Part shown: positions 1-13,500 of the stretch, one piece after another
How positions within the stretch are numbered: position 1 is the first letter of the stretch
How the letters are laid out: each line of letters opens with the position of its first letter
Source of the DNA: Stictocephala bisonia
Taxonomy: Eukaryota > Arthropoda > Insecta > Hemiptera > Membracidae
DNA: 64,000 nt
Reading direction: 5' to 3'
NCBI GenBank assembly: GCA_035578905.1
Contig: JAQJVL010000059.1
Span: 1,953,636-2,017,635, forward strand
The notes under the pieces: generated by a model
The model's input: the letters and a program-made list of their open reading frames with translations, nothing else
Told to the model about the DNA's origin: nothing
Database searches by the model: none
Program-made: the position numbers and the translations under genes

Positions 1-792
1 ATCTATTAGTTTTGCTGGTGTCTCCTTAGTTGTTGAGTTAACAGAATTATGGTAGTCAAAAAGTGTTCTACCGTAATAGGCTCATTTATGGCAAATAAAT
101 TAGGTACATCCTCAATTATATTATCATTCTCTAAAGTCTCTACAGTGCCCACAAAATGGTGATTCTTTCTACTAAATATACTCTTGCTATAATTAGAAGA
201 CTGAGATGACTTACCACTGAGATGAGCTTTACACGTCTTACTAATGTGGTTCTTCTTACCATATGCACCCCTTCAGACAACACACACTGCTCACGTGGCC
301 CACAACATCACTGTAGTTGACACTTGGTGTTGCTCTTCTCCGAGTGGCCCGTAAGTGGTTGAGGTTGGCGCTCGCTACACAGGATGGTTGATGGCTTCCC
401 TGAAGACGCTCCCAGCCGCCATGATAACTTTGGTGTTTATGAAATCATTCGCTGAATTCTGACACCAAATGTAGATTCAGGCGTAAGAGATGCTGCATTT
501 TTTTCTGCTGCTTCAACTGATGAAATTATTGATACCGCCTTTTCAAAAGTAAGAGTTGTTTACCCTAACAGTTTCTGCTTTGTAGACTCACTTTGAATTC
601 CACTAACTAGCCGTCACGTAAATAGTAATTATGGTTGGAGCCAAATTCACACTGTGTTGAAAGATGATTTAGACTAGCAACATACTGCACGCTCGTTTCA
701 GTCTCAAACTGATTTCTTATGATAAATTTATACCTTTCAACAATAAAACTTGACTTAGGATATAAATGGTCCTTAATTATTAAAAAGAACAT
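1..792 (-). pseudogene. Ty3/gypsy gag remnant, C-terminal part
   Basis: Minus-strand reading frames with stops and shifts resemble insect gypsy Gag. At about 792-607 there is a capsid-like segment containing KDHLYPKS and a run ending in VASLNHLSTQCEFG. At about 560-440 a segment contains FEKAVSIISSVEAAEKNAAS. At about 260-225 there is a decayed CCHC knuckle of which GKKNHISKTCK remains; the first two cysteines are lost. The N-terminal part of the same Gag lies at 1521-1790, so the two pieces are one gag split by a LINE insertion. The copy is old, broken and continues beyond the window edge. Family assignment is by motif recognition only. Confidence 0.6.
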
Positions 793-1520
793 TTTTTATC
801 TGTTATCTCTGATTAGACTTTAAACTACTTGATTTTTTCATAGAACATAACACAAATTTTCCTTTAAAATTTTTCATAGGTGAAGTTGTAGTTACTGTGG
901 AAGATGAAGTAAATCTTTTTGATCTTCCTCTTGACTCAAACTTAAAATACCATTCTCACATTGAATATGTTGCTGTTTGTCGTCTGGAGTTTTTTGTATT
1001 AAGACGTCTGTCCACTTTCTTCAGTACCGAAATTCCTCTTTCAGCATATTACGCCCTCATCTATCCATTTCTCTCGTAAGCAGTTGTTATTTGGGGATCT
1101 GAGAGCTCATATATGAAGACTCTATTTAACCTTAAAAAAAGAGCTGTAAGGATAGTTGCAGGAATCAACAAAACAGAATCATGCGCTCCTTATTTCGGGG
1201 CTTTTCATCTGCTTACCTTTCCATCCATTTATACCTAAGAGTCACTTATTTTTGAAAAAAACCAGCTTATTTTTTTTTTAATTTTTCCCGTCTTTAAAAA
1301 CAGAAACAAGCAAAATTATAACATACCACCACACAAATAAACATTTTTGAAAACCACACAGTTTATAATTGTATTAAAATCTTTAATAGCCTTCCAATCA
1401 CTCTTTAAACAAGAATGTGATGTGGTTACTTTTAAGAGAAATGTAAAAAAGTTCTTACTTAAAAATAGTTTTTTTTATAGTATTAAGGATTATTTTGATA
1501 AGAAATATGTTTAGTTTTGA
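793..1520 (+). pseudogene. LINE reverse-transcriptase C-terminal fragment
   Basis: The plus-strand translation contains DSNLKYHSHIEYVA, then FFVLRRLS, AYYALIYPFLS, AVVIWGSES and KKRAVRIVAGINKTESCAP. This order is typical of the region after the polymerase domain of Jockey/CR1-type LINEs. The tail FKRNVKKFLLKNSFFYSIKDYF at 1426-1490 is the usual LINE ORF2 end. In-frame stops interrupt it near 1077 and 1237. It lies in opposite orientation inside a gypsy gag remnant, which implies insertion after gag was established. The 5' part is absent. Confidence 0.7.
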
Positions 1521-1790
1521 AAATGTTTGTAATGACGATTGCTAATGCAAGTTATTTGAATTTGCTTCACGATTTCTTCATATTTTTTACTTGAAGGACT
1601 ATCGGGTGTTCAAAGATCCTTTAACATCTTAAATGTTTTTCCTCCTACAACAGTTAATAACGTGCAGACTTTAAGTTCCAACTCTACTTTGTTACATTTT
1701 AAAAATAGCTCAAAATGCTAAATATAAAAATCCCATTGTTCTTCTTTGTCATCAAACTCACCAAAGTTTCCTATTAGTCCAGACATCGAT
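1521..1790 (-). pseudogene. Ty3/gypsy gag remnant, N-terminal part
   Basis: The minus-strand frame starts at an ATG near 1785 and reads MSGLIGNFGEFDDKEEQWDF, then LKVCTLLTVVGGKTFKMLKDL and TPDSPSSKKYEEIV. This is the start of many insect gypsy Gag proteins. In-frame stops mark it as dead. It should continue directly into the piece at 792-607 once the intervening LINE is removed. Confidence 0.6.
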
Positions 1791-4582
1791 ACACCACCAA
1801 ATTAAAAAAAAAACAATTAAATTCGTCACTTCCTCCCCCACAATTGACATTTACACTTTAAAAAAAAATTGGGTGCTAACAAGCCACAGTGCCTGACTAA
1901 ATTCTTGAAGATCAGTTTCAGATAACCACGTGCTCGCACAAAAAGAAACGCAGCACAGCACTAACAAGCCGGTTTGTAACTTTAAAACATTTTAACTATC
2001 ACTCCCGATTTTCTCGTCGCCACTTTCACATAAGCAATCCATATGTGATAGATAAGTATCTAGGGAAAAGGCACGAAAGAAAACCACTACAAATGTTCTA
2101 ACCTGGTCGTACAGCCGCACGAAACATTGCGGGAAGAAGACTAACCAGGACTGAGGACTGGATGGACATCACGCCACTGTATCGCCCAATGGGGTTTATT
2201 CCTTTTAAGTAACGCATATGATATGACAATACCAACTATTGAATACTAAAATGATACAAATAGTTATCATTGCATATATTACAGCTGCAAAGTTAGCTGA
2301 CATCTGGTGAAATATGAAGTTTGTTACCATAACTCTCGTTAGATTTATTGATATATTTTATAGAGTTGACTTTTTGTTGAAAGTCAGATATTCTGTCCTT
2401 TGCCTCTTTATGAATGAAGAGGCAAATTATGAATATCAATATATTTCCAAAAATTTTTGTTGAAATTTTTATGGTCGTTGACAAGCACTTTTTAAAAGGA
2501 TTTTTTACATCACCCCCTTCACAAATTATTGGTTTTTACCAACAGAATAGCTCATTATTACACAAGGGTAGGCGAATGTATGAATTAGTCATTTTACCTT
2601 TTCACATGACATGATACAATTAAAATGCATAAGCACATTTGACGTTTAACTGACCTTCATGTTTTCCTATTAAAAATAAATAGGGAATTTAGTTCACATT
2701 TTATACTACATGTATAAACTTTTAATACATGCATATATGGCATATATTTCAGGTTCTGCCAGAAGAATTTTTTTTTTTTTTTATCAGGAATTTCCTTAGT
2801 ATGTTTACTCATTAACTAATATACTTAGCCAATATTGTTTTTTCTACTTATGTAGAAATTAAAATTTGAAACGAACTGGAGGATCAAAGCTGGGCTAAGG
2901 CCCTTGGCGAGATGGGGTTGAATTTAAACGTTTCTAGCCCAGCTGGGTCCAAACCAATTACGTCTCAATGCGAAAGATGGATAAGCCCAATTTATAATCT
3001 TATCCCCAGAGGACCGAGGCAAGGAACACACTGGCAGCCAGCTTTGTCGTTAGTTTTAAAATAAGATCGAATTATTAGTGACTTGAAGAGACCTTCCTAA
3101 TCCTGTTTGCATGCCGCTTAGTTCTGTCCCTAATTTGCAACCCTACATACTGATATTTTCGCTGACAATTTAAAAATATTCTTGCACATATTAAGCATAC
3201 ATGACACATTTAAGTCACAGGAAGATATTGACAAAGTAATTTAGTGGAGTCTTGACAGTAAAATGCATTTTCATATTTCTAAAATCTATTGGTGAACTAC
3301 GCCTAAACTTTGCCAAACGACGAAGTTTGAGAACTATGTTTTCAATTGAAAATGTAGTATTGAAACTAATTTGAATGACAATACCGGCACCCTGTTGAAA
3401 ACCCTGCAATTAATGTTCAAACTCTGTTAGAAAGGATGTTCTGTTTAGTTATATAATTAATTTGATTTCATGGTTCATCCCTTATGACTGATAATATTCC
3501 TTACAGGGAGAATTTAGACGTTCATATTTAAGATGCTATTTCTAGCCAGAAAAATACTTATTGGTAGGTGTGGAGTAGGATATTGGTAGGTGTCCATCTG
3601 CCCGTCTTCGAGAGGAAATCGTTCTGCACAGCTGGTGTACGCGGTAGACTAAAGGTTTTTGGTGCCGAATTAAATGCTTACACACATATACTAAAAGAAG
3701 ATGTCTTGGCACAAGTTTACAATGGAAACAGGCCAACAGTTTTCTGAATAGCGTGTAATGTAATGATTATAGGGAGTGACAGCCAGCAGCTGCAGTGATG
3801 AGCAAACAGTCTATTCCAGTTTTATGGACAAGAAAATAGCTCTGAATTAAAATTATTGTTCCCAAATATCTATATTTGTCCCTAACCTGAGATAGTACGT
3901 GTCTATATTTGTGTTGTGTGAGTTCTATTATCTATAGTTTACTAATTTAACAGATAAGCTGCTTACCTTTCTTTTAAATTATTACTTCATATTCAGTCTT
4001 TAATTGTTGCAGGTTTTGGTGGAGAGGTTGCGCAAACAGGTTTTCCATTGTAAACCATTGTATTAAATTAAAAAAATTATCATAAGCTAAATATTACCAA
4101 GTCAGTTTAAATATGACAAATTCTTTCCAGCTAAAATTAGGAAAATTTTGATTTTAAGACATTCACTTTACAAATCATTTTGTACTACACGAAAAAAAAA
4201 AAATATATATAGCCTAACACCCCACTGATGTGCCCTAAATAATAAGTTTACATCAATAAGCAAAGTTGTAGGCTGCCATGCTGGGCTGGACTTTGTGCAA
4301 GCTGAAAATGGGACTTGCCAGCCAGCCTATGTGAGAAAAATTGTAGAACGTTCACATTTATATGGTACTTGGGTTAAATTACTTAAAATCCATAAATATA
4401 TATCCATATATACAATTTTCTGGTTTTAAATTTTTATCAATGTCTAAAATTAGAAGGTTATATAAAAAATCACAGAGCATTGTAAAACTATCAATTTTAT
4501 GTATCAATGCTCCTAATTTTGTCAGGTCTTACATGACAGACATAAAATTACTTCTGATTTAGAGAAAAAAATCAAACACAAA
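1791..4582. other. Non-coding stretch without recognised features
   Basis: No convincing coding segment or structured repeat was recognised. A GC-richer patch at 2875-3060 and another at 3570-3720 look like old repeat material but matched nothing I know. The low end of this stretch could hold the gypsy leader or LTR, and the upper end is downstream (3') of the Myt1 gene. No clear minus-strand AATAAA was seen close to the proposed Myt1 stop. Confidence 0.4.
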
Positions 4583-4598
4583 TTAAAAATTTTTCCTA
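4583..4598 (-). CDS. Myt1: Possible Myt1 terminal exon with stop
   Basis: A strong acceptor TTTTCTTTTCTCTAG is followed by a base that completes the Ser codon, then RKNF and TAA at 4585-4583. The tail would end IRKRSRKNF. The phase matches, but such a short match can arise by chance, and no nearby polyadenylation signal was found. The true last exon could lie elsewhere. Confidence 0.35.
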
Positions 4599-7500
4599 CT
4601 AGAGAAAAGAAAATGTAGTTTACTAGATCTATGGACACCTCAATATGAGTAAATATATCATTTGTATATGATAAAAATATTGATATTTTTTAGAAAAATG
4701 TTTAATTATTGGTTTTTTTAAATACAAATTTAGAAACTTACCTTCGTTTTCTAATGGCTGATTTAATGTCTCGGCTGAAAAAAGTAAATACAGCAAGCTT
4801 AAGTACAGTGTCATTGAACTTAAAACACATTAAATAATAATAACATACAAATTCTTTATTTTACTAAAATTAGTTTTAAAAAAATCCTGTAGAAGCAAGC
4901 CGAACATTTTTAAGCATAGTGCAATTATACTTGCCAATTATACTATAGAATGGTGGAACAACTTTTCTTTTTCGCTGGGGGAAAAAACCAGAGGATGATC
5001 TTGTACAGTTAGTATTAGGGTTAGGTATTTTAGAGTAAGAAAAGATTTTTTTGATATCTTGGATTGTTTGAAATCGGCACTGGAAACAGAGTTAAGGAAA
5101 CAGTTAGTATGTAGAGGCTTTGAGTATTTTCAAACAATCTTTTTGTTGAAATTGGTTGAATGAAAGATCATAGTGGTAGTCAGTTATAAGATGAATTTGT
5201 TTTCCTGTCTTTGTTCTTTTAGAGGTGATTTTTGACTGATTGAGCTAATCAGATTTGACCATCAACCGATTGTTAGTATGCACATTAGATAAAAGCATTC
5301 CTTTTGTAGCTTGGCTGAATGGTACAGATCTTATTGTGATGGGTGGATGAAGTGGAGATATTGTAGGTGATTGGTAGATTTGATATATACACCAATGCAT
5401 ATGTACCCATTCTTCTGTTTCAGGTCAATATCATGGATCTCTGAATCAAAGCTCCGAAGAACTGGTTTAAGACATCAATATATCTCTGTTACTTTGAGCA
5501 AAATTTTATCTCGTAGATAATAAGTTGACGATCAGATGAGAAATTAAGTAGCTCAAACTATCAAATACTTCCCTACATCATCATGGCCTATATTCAACTT
5601 AAAAACTGTCGTAAAGATTGTTTCAAAAGTCATCCTAGTGCCTCCACATAGTAAAGAGTTCCTAGACACTGTGTCCACAATAAAATTCAAATAACTAACT
5701 ATCAACTATCTATTTTATAGTTAATGAAGTTTAGCACCAGCACAATGTCTGTTTCTAGTCTTATGATGGTATCTCAACACAAATTTTCATTTTAATGAGA
5801 TACCTAGTTCCAATTTTCTTCTTGTTATTTTACTTTTTGGCTTTTTTCTGTATTAGACTTAATATAACGAAAAAGAGTAGTATATCTAACATTTATTAAA
5901 CATTCTATTGTACTTTTATTAGTTATTAAAGTATACACTACACCTTGTGCATTAAATTGATGTAAAGGAGATAGGCTGGAAGTTAAAAAAGATTTATGTA
6001 ATTTTAATTGTACTTATTTCTTGTTGGAATTGAGGAAATAAATTTCTTTCTTTCTTTCAATCTAAAAGAAAAAAAAAAAAAAAAACTCCTTGCTCATCAA
6101 ATATAATAACCATTCTTGGTGCCATCACTATAAATTTTACAAGATTGTCATCTGGTATCCCTCCAGAAAAAGCTTATACAAATCCTGTCTAATCAAAATT
6201 TCATGCCTTTCACAGACAATCAAAATCGTCAAATGGATTAGAAATTTTTGTTTCCAGGAGAAAAACCCGAACCTAATCTCTGAGTTAAAAAAAAAAAAAC
6301 ACTCAAGAACCTTTCTTCTGGAAAGCCATTGTATCTCAGTACGCAACAAAGAGCTGTATACGATCACTCTGCATATCTCTGCACAGTACTTCCAACAGTC
6401 TAGATTGTAGCGTGATTTAATGAAATTAATAATCTTTACAACTTGATTAAAAGCATTTTTAAGCGTTACTGGCATATTATTTGCTGACATACCATCTCTG
6501 TAAACTGTTATTTGCAAGAAAAACAAAATAAAAAAAGCAAAAAAGGTACCTGATTTTAATAGGACTTATGTCACAAGCCATAAGTAACTGTGTTGGAGAT
6601 ATCGACATGGTGTGATAAGAAGAGTCTTCCATGGTGGACTGATTCATCTGTAGGGATGAATAAGGTGAATCTGTCCCCGACACGCCAGACACTATCTGGC
6701 TCATCATGGACATGTCATATCCTGGTCTTAACCGGTTTTCATCTGAAACAAAGGAAAACACTTTTTTAATGTTTTTCTTAATAACGCAATTACTGTACTC
6801 AACCTACATGTAAATAAAGATTGATTGATTGAATCAATGTTATTCATTAGCACAATTAAATCTTAATCTTTATTTTTATACATTAAATGTGTATTTTCCA
6901 ACAAAATAAAACCCACACAAATATTAATGATGGGTGTATGGGAATTTATCTGTAAGAAAGATGGAGTAGAGAACCCACATTCTTATCATGCTGATAAGCG
7001 CTAAAACTTAAAAAACAAATTAGTTGACTCAGAATTCGAGTCACGCTGGATGTATGCGAAGAATTCCTTTATTCAATTTCAATATAATTGCAAACTTTAT
7101 ATGGGATAACAACTTTTCAATAGTATTAAAATACAGAGTGATTCATTAAGGGTGTTTGAATCATCAAAAATATTTTTTGAAATTCTTTAAATAAAATTAT
7201 TTGTCTTGTTATAAATAATGTGTGTTGAGAAAAAAAAATAGAAAAAATTTTGTATGGACATATGGCTACTTAAAGTGGCTAATTTGGCATTTCTTGGTTC
7301 CCAACTCATCAACAAACTATGCCATATATTTTATTCAAATTTTGAGAATATAGCGGACAAATGGTTCTAACCAACCTAGAGTAAATTAAAACTAACGATT
7401 AAAAAAAATTGTTTTAAGTATAACTAATTATTATTTTATAAACGACATTGAAATTATCTTTGGCCGAAAAAGTAGAATAATAATATATAATATCTTTAAT

Positions 7501-10500
7501 GATAAAGTTTACAATAAATGAGGGAATTATTCCACGTTGTGCTCCGGACATTCAGCAACAGTGCGATTAGTCTCACCCACACATTTGACTTTCACACGCA
7601 CAGTGCCGCTTTGCTGTCGCGACTCCCCCGCCCTAGTCCTGCTGGAGGGGACTCCTTGTTACTGTGGTTGTTAACAATCCATCAGACTCCTCTGAGCGTA
7701 GTCTATCATCTCTTGACAACACAGAGGGGTTAAAATGTTACGTGAATCTGATAAAAAAGTAGCTGATAGTTACTGTAATTCAAACCATAATGTTAGTATG
7801 TAGTGTGTTTGATTTTTATTTGGTTTTATTGGAGAAAAACATTTATTAACTGATAACAGACAGCACACATTAGTGGGGCTCCTACAATTACATGTGACGC
7901 AACACGGTCTGCAGCAATTGTAATAAAACGAACGATGTTTATCACGATCGCCAACTTTGACGTTGCTTTACAATACAATACAAAAGATATACAAACTGAA
8001 ACACTCGTGTACGACATTTGCGTTTCAAAACTGAAAGGAGCTTCCAATTAATTATAATTTTATCTTGTAAATAATTTGTATTTTTATCTTCTTGCCGAAC
8101 CGGATGACACCAACTGCCGGATAAAGCTAGGCAGGATAATCGAGGTTGTACTGTACAAAACATTTTTCTTATAAAATGATGCATTTTGGAATGAATGAAG
8201 AAATTTCTCTAGGTTCTTTTGCCTAAACCTAATAGTTATTTAGTTATGCTGGTTTGAAATAGTGAAATAATGACTTTTGGTAATTTTAAACAAACATATT
8301 CGGATTCAGCAAACAAAAATATGTAAGATAACACGTCTTATATCTATTGCATTCGAAATGGGTATCCATCGTTCAAACTAAAATGACTTTTCAAAGAGTT
8401 GAATAAGTCAAAAACGATGATGACTCATAGGAGACAAAGTATAAGAACAGGTTTTGTAGATAATTTTACTTCCAAAAAATGGTTGTTTGTCAGTTTTTAA
8501 TTATATTTTTGTTATTTTAAGTCAATTTCTTTCTCTTTCTCTTCAATGTTTTAGACAATTTTCAGCTTTAGTCGATTTTTCATTCCCCTCCTGAGTTGAT
8601 GTATTGTCACCTACCCTCGGTAGAGCTCATTTTGTGTGAAGATGGGTTTCAATAAGCAAAGCCATTCTATCTATTATTTTTTTCAATACAATAAAATATT
8701 TTTAATTTATCCACAAATTCATCACCAAACAAACATTTTACTTTGGAAGAATAAATTACTTTATTAATGGCAGAAGAATATGCACTTAAAATACACTAAA
8801 ATGGTTAAATTTACCTAACGATAATACTTACAAGGCGTACTGGTGAAGAACGGTGAAAGGAACATCCTCGGTTCTCCATACTCAATTTTTTTGGAAACTT
8901 CTGTTTCAGAGTTTTCTACCTCCATCAAATCTGTTTCCAGTTCTTGCTTTATCAATTGTTGGTTGACTAGTTTCACCAAGGCATAAAAAATCATCCAGAT
9001 GAGCACAAACTGATGCAATTTATCACTGGGAAAGCTCAACGGCAGTGCCAAAGTACAAAATTTTCTCTGAAAAATCATATTTGTTTTTATTACATAAAAT
9101 AATGAATAAATTACATTGCATCACATGCCTACCAATCATAGACAATAGGAAAATTTTTGTCTCATTCAAGTTACAGCCTGTTCTAATGAGGGTACTTAAT
9201 TTTAATGAGTAGGCCTATTGAACACACCAAAAATTATATTTGCTTTAACCCTTTCCACTCAAGTGGCGGGGCAGCCCCGCCACGCAAATTACCGCACTAA
9301 CTCCAATGTCGGGCCAGGCCCGACGTCACTATAACAACGTTCTATGATTGTATTTGGACTGACGTAGTTACATCATTGACCACTAGGGTTGTTGTTTGAT
9401 ATGTGCTGCTATCTGTAGAATTTTTTCGGAACCGTTTGAGTTTAGTTTTTATCGGTAAACAAACCTCAGAAAATGTAATGTTTGTCGTCTGTGGCTGCTC
9501 TGTAAACAGCTGGCTGACTGCAACAGCTATCTGCACTCACGTTGTTCCGTCATATGTTATCGTTCGTAGTGAGCTTATAAAACGCATTGTTGTTGCTAGG
9601 TTATCGTTGTTGTTTTACTGTTTATTCATAATATTTTTATTTTTACGACGATGATTCATGTCGGATAAAATGGATGAAGACGACGGCAGTAGTATTCTAC
9701 CAAATGATGGAAGTGGCGACAGAATAGTTTCGATTTCAAACCTCAGTGATGACGGTATTACCAGCTTACTATTTGACGAGGATTTATTATCCAATTTATT
9801 ATCCAACTAGTTATGTGCCTAAAACATTTCTTTTCATCTTTTAAATTTTCTGTATGTTCATAAGTATTTTTACCATAGGCCTATGTGTAACAGGTATGAA
9901 AATGAAAGAGCATTGCAAGTAGGCTATTCGATTTTGTCTGTTTATATTTTTAGCTGATAACACAAATTTGGTCTAAATTATGTACCTTTTGACTGTTGCT
10001 AAGCAATAAAATAAAATTTATGGAGCAATTGTTTACTAGTTGCAGTGAAAACAATTTTTTTGTAAAAATCTTGTTTTACATAAAATCTCGGTTTTAGAAT
10101 TATATATTTTTTTTATGTATAATTTAGTCTAAAATATTTTAAAATGACTTTTCTTGTTTGTAAGGATACAAACAACAGAAAACAAACAACAAATACTATC
10201 CTTCCTATTTAAAATTTTTCAAAAATTCTTCTTGAATCCGTTTTTTTGTTAGAAATTCAATTTTGTTCCAATAAATATATATAATTAAAAAAAATTGAAT
10301 ATAAAAATATATGTTTTATTTTATATTAATCTATACTATAGTCATAGAAGAAACAAAGAAAAAATACATCAGCTTTTTGGAACTATCAGATATATGTTTT
10401 TCCCACTAAACAAATGTAGTAGGCAATCTTTGCTTCAAAGTAAATGGAGCTGATAGGGAAACTGGGTTCCCAATAATTGGAGTGTGAAGGGTTAAAAGCA

Positions 10501-13500
10501 CTGATGCCAGTTGTTCATTTATACCTTTAGTAATGGTGTATTTATAATAATAAAAAATAAACTCATTAACTTATAAATCCTCACAACAATAAACCTCCAC
10601 TATACCTCATTACACTGAAAATAAACGTTATGACTTTATCACCAGTGAACACTCTTCCTGAGAAGACACATGCAAGAGTTAACTAAACTTGACACCTTCA
10701 CTTTTATATTGTGACAATACAATATGTGAGAATGTTCATTCATAGCAATTACTTTAATGACTAATAAAATCCTTAATTTGATGCTAATTAATACATTTCA
10801 ACTATCTTAAGTACATTACAGAAATTATAGGATTTATTTTAGCAAGGGACGAATAAATAGAATTATGAGATTGATAAATTTAGTGATTACAGACGTCAAT
10901 AGAATACAGTAGTCCCTCTTTAATCCGGCCCCCCCCACCCAGTTTTCCAGCCAGTTCTATCGTTATTGATAAAAGAACCAGAACCGTTCTGGTTCCAGAA
11001 AACCAAAGGGGGAGATAGTTTTCATATCAAGAATGTTTCAGGAGTGAAAATTGCTGATAAACAGAACAATGAAACGATAATTTCTGACCAAAAGAAAACA
11101 ATTTCTGACCAAAAGACAAATGATATAACCTTGTCAAACCTATCAAACCATAAGATAAACAAAATAACTTCTTCAGAAAATATCTGCCCATAGTCCTATT
11201 TCCTTATCAGTACTACCAGCACTTGAAAGAACAGATAACATTAGAATTCCAAAGGTAGTAAAGAGGAAGATGTCCTTGCAGCCTGAGCCCCACCTTGTTT
11301 ATCCTGACCCTTTCTTATCACTTCCTGCCTGATAAAAACACCTGATGGCAACATTCCATTTTGTTTACAATTCATATCACATTATGAATATGATTATGCT
11401 TTTACTTTTATAGTGTATAATAATTAAAACGTTTTTTTAGTGAGTTAAATATATTAGAGTTTCTTTGTTTAGACATGTTATTAATAATGCAAAACATTGC
11501 ATTAAAAAATGATAGGAATATTATTGAAAAATATATTTTTAAGATAATATTCTGTCAGTACAAGTCAACTCTAAATCATTTTTACTATTTTATTTTTTTA
11601 TTTTTATCAATAGTTACATTTTATTGTAACTATTTTTTTTTCTTTTTTGCAAAGTTTTAAAGGGTTAATGTTTTCAATTGTTGTAAGCTTTTTAACTTGT
11701 TTATCATGCATATGCAACAATGTTATATAACACTGTTTCAACTGGTGATACTTTTCTTACTTTGAAACTATTGCACATATTTATTGTAAAAGTTGACTTT
11801 TTTAGTTGCAATATACATATATTATGTAATTTAAGCATGTTTTGCAATTGAACTCCAGTAATCCGGCTTTTTCACTAATCCAACACATAACTGGTCTGAA
11901 CTGTGTTGGATTAATGAGGGACTACTGTGTAATAAGTTATTGTGTATGACAAATCTATGCATTATTTGTTTAGTCTATACCAAAAATATTGTCGGCACTG
12001 GTGGCGCAGTGCTGTAGCCCAGCTACTTGGGGACAGAGTTTGGGAAATTGTAGGCGATAGGTTATATGCTCAGTCCTTTTAATACTGACATTGCGTCCGC
12101 TCAATGGTTGCAATCGACGTGGACACAAATATAGAAGTCTGGAGTGTCCATGTTGGATGGTAATCAAGGTTCAGATTTGTAGGGAAGAGAACTAAGTGTC
12201 AGACTTGTCAATTAGCTGAAAATCAGACTAACACTGCGTGGTTCGGATTCCACGTAAAGCTGTAGGCCCCACAGCTGCCCTGGCTATTGGGCTCTTAATA
12301 AATAGTCCTTTCTGAGCTATGTCGAACTCAGATAGTAACAATGACTACACTCATTCGAAATCCATATTCGCCCATATCTTGACGATCAGCGTCTTAAGAA
12401 TAAATAAAAATAAAATAAATTGTTCGTGTCTTGTAATAAATAAGTAACAAAATTAATTGATTTCCCAGTGAACCTGGCGAAAATAGCTCCTTCTCATTTT
12501 GGACACAAAGAGGCATTTCTAAGACAATTTAATGCATTTCATTTATGCCTACCAATTTAATGCATGACCTCTATGCCTACCAATCTAATAAAGTACTTCC
12601 GTACCTACCAATTTAATACATCACTTTCGTGCCTACCTATCTAATAAATTACTTCCGTACCTACCAATTTAACACGTTCGCTACGGCGGAACCTGAGGCT
12701 TACTTTGTACCTATGCTGAAAATTTTCTTTTCAATTTTTTCATTTAATTTAATGGAAAAACGACAGTTTTTGGAGGGAAAAACAATTTCAATGCTTTTTA
12801 GGTGATAGTATGACGTCATCAATTCCGGGACCCCATGGGGTCCCACAGCACCGCTAAAGAGTCCCATTTACGTCACTCGACTAGTCGCTGGAAGTAATCT
12901 CCGAGTAGTCGCCAACATCGTCCATGGTCATATTTACACTAACAGCCATGTCTCTAGATGTCCCAGGCATTACTATATACAAATAAAACAGAAAAACTAT
13001 CACTAACACTATTCACTTACAAAAACTAATCAATACTATACAGACTTCGGTAGTCAAACTGAGAAACTATCACAGCATGAGACGCATACGTACACAACGA
13101 CCACGCTGCAAGAACTACAGCGAACTGAATCAATACCTGCAGTGGAAATCCTGACATGAAACAAATAAGGGCATAGAAACAAGAAGGGTGCCTGCCGCAT
13201 CCGAGAGACAGCCAGCTGGGCACCTATAGGTGCCCGCCGCGGCGAACGTGTTAATACATCAAAACAGTTCCTACCAATCTGACAACAGTGCCAGTTCAAA
13301 GAAAATTTGTGCAAATGAGATTCTTTTTATTTGTTTACTACTACTGTGGTGATAGTGGACTTGCCTTCTAAGGTAAGTTTGCTGATATCCTATCTCTCTT
13401 AAAGTCCTAATATAATACAAGCAGTGTTTGAGGACGTGTATGAACTTAACAATGTGCCTGCATACCAATAAACCTGCTGCTTCTAAATGTTCCTACTGTG

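Noticed and set aside
440..490. TTTGGTGTCAGAATTC on the minus strand as a gypsy primer-binding site
   Set aside because: The same bases read in frame as gag (ASLTPESTFGVRIQ), so it is coding sequence of the Gag remnant.
2293..2484. Minus-strand 63-codon frame as the last Myt1 exon
   Set aside because: No acceptor in the right phase and no family similarity; a shorter terminal exon at 4583-4598 fits the phase better, though weakly.
11999..12255. tRNA gene from box A- and box B-like words
   Set aside because: The boxes are about 240 bp apart and no cloverleaf can be drawn.
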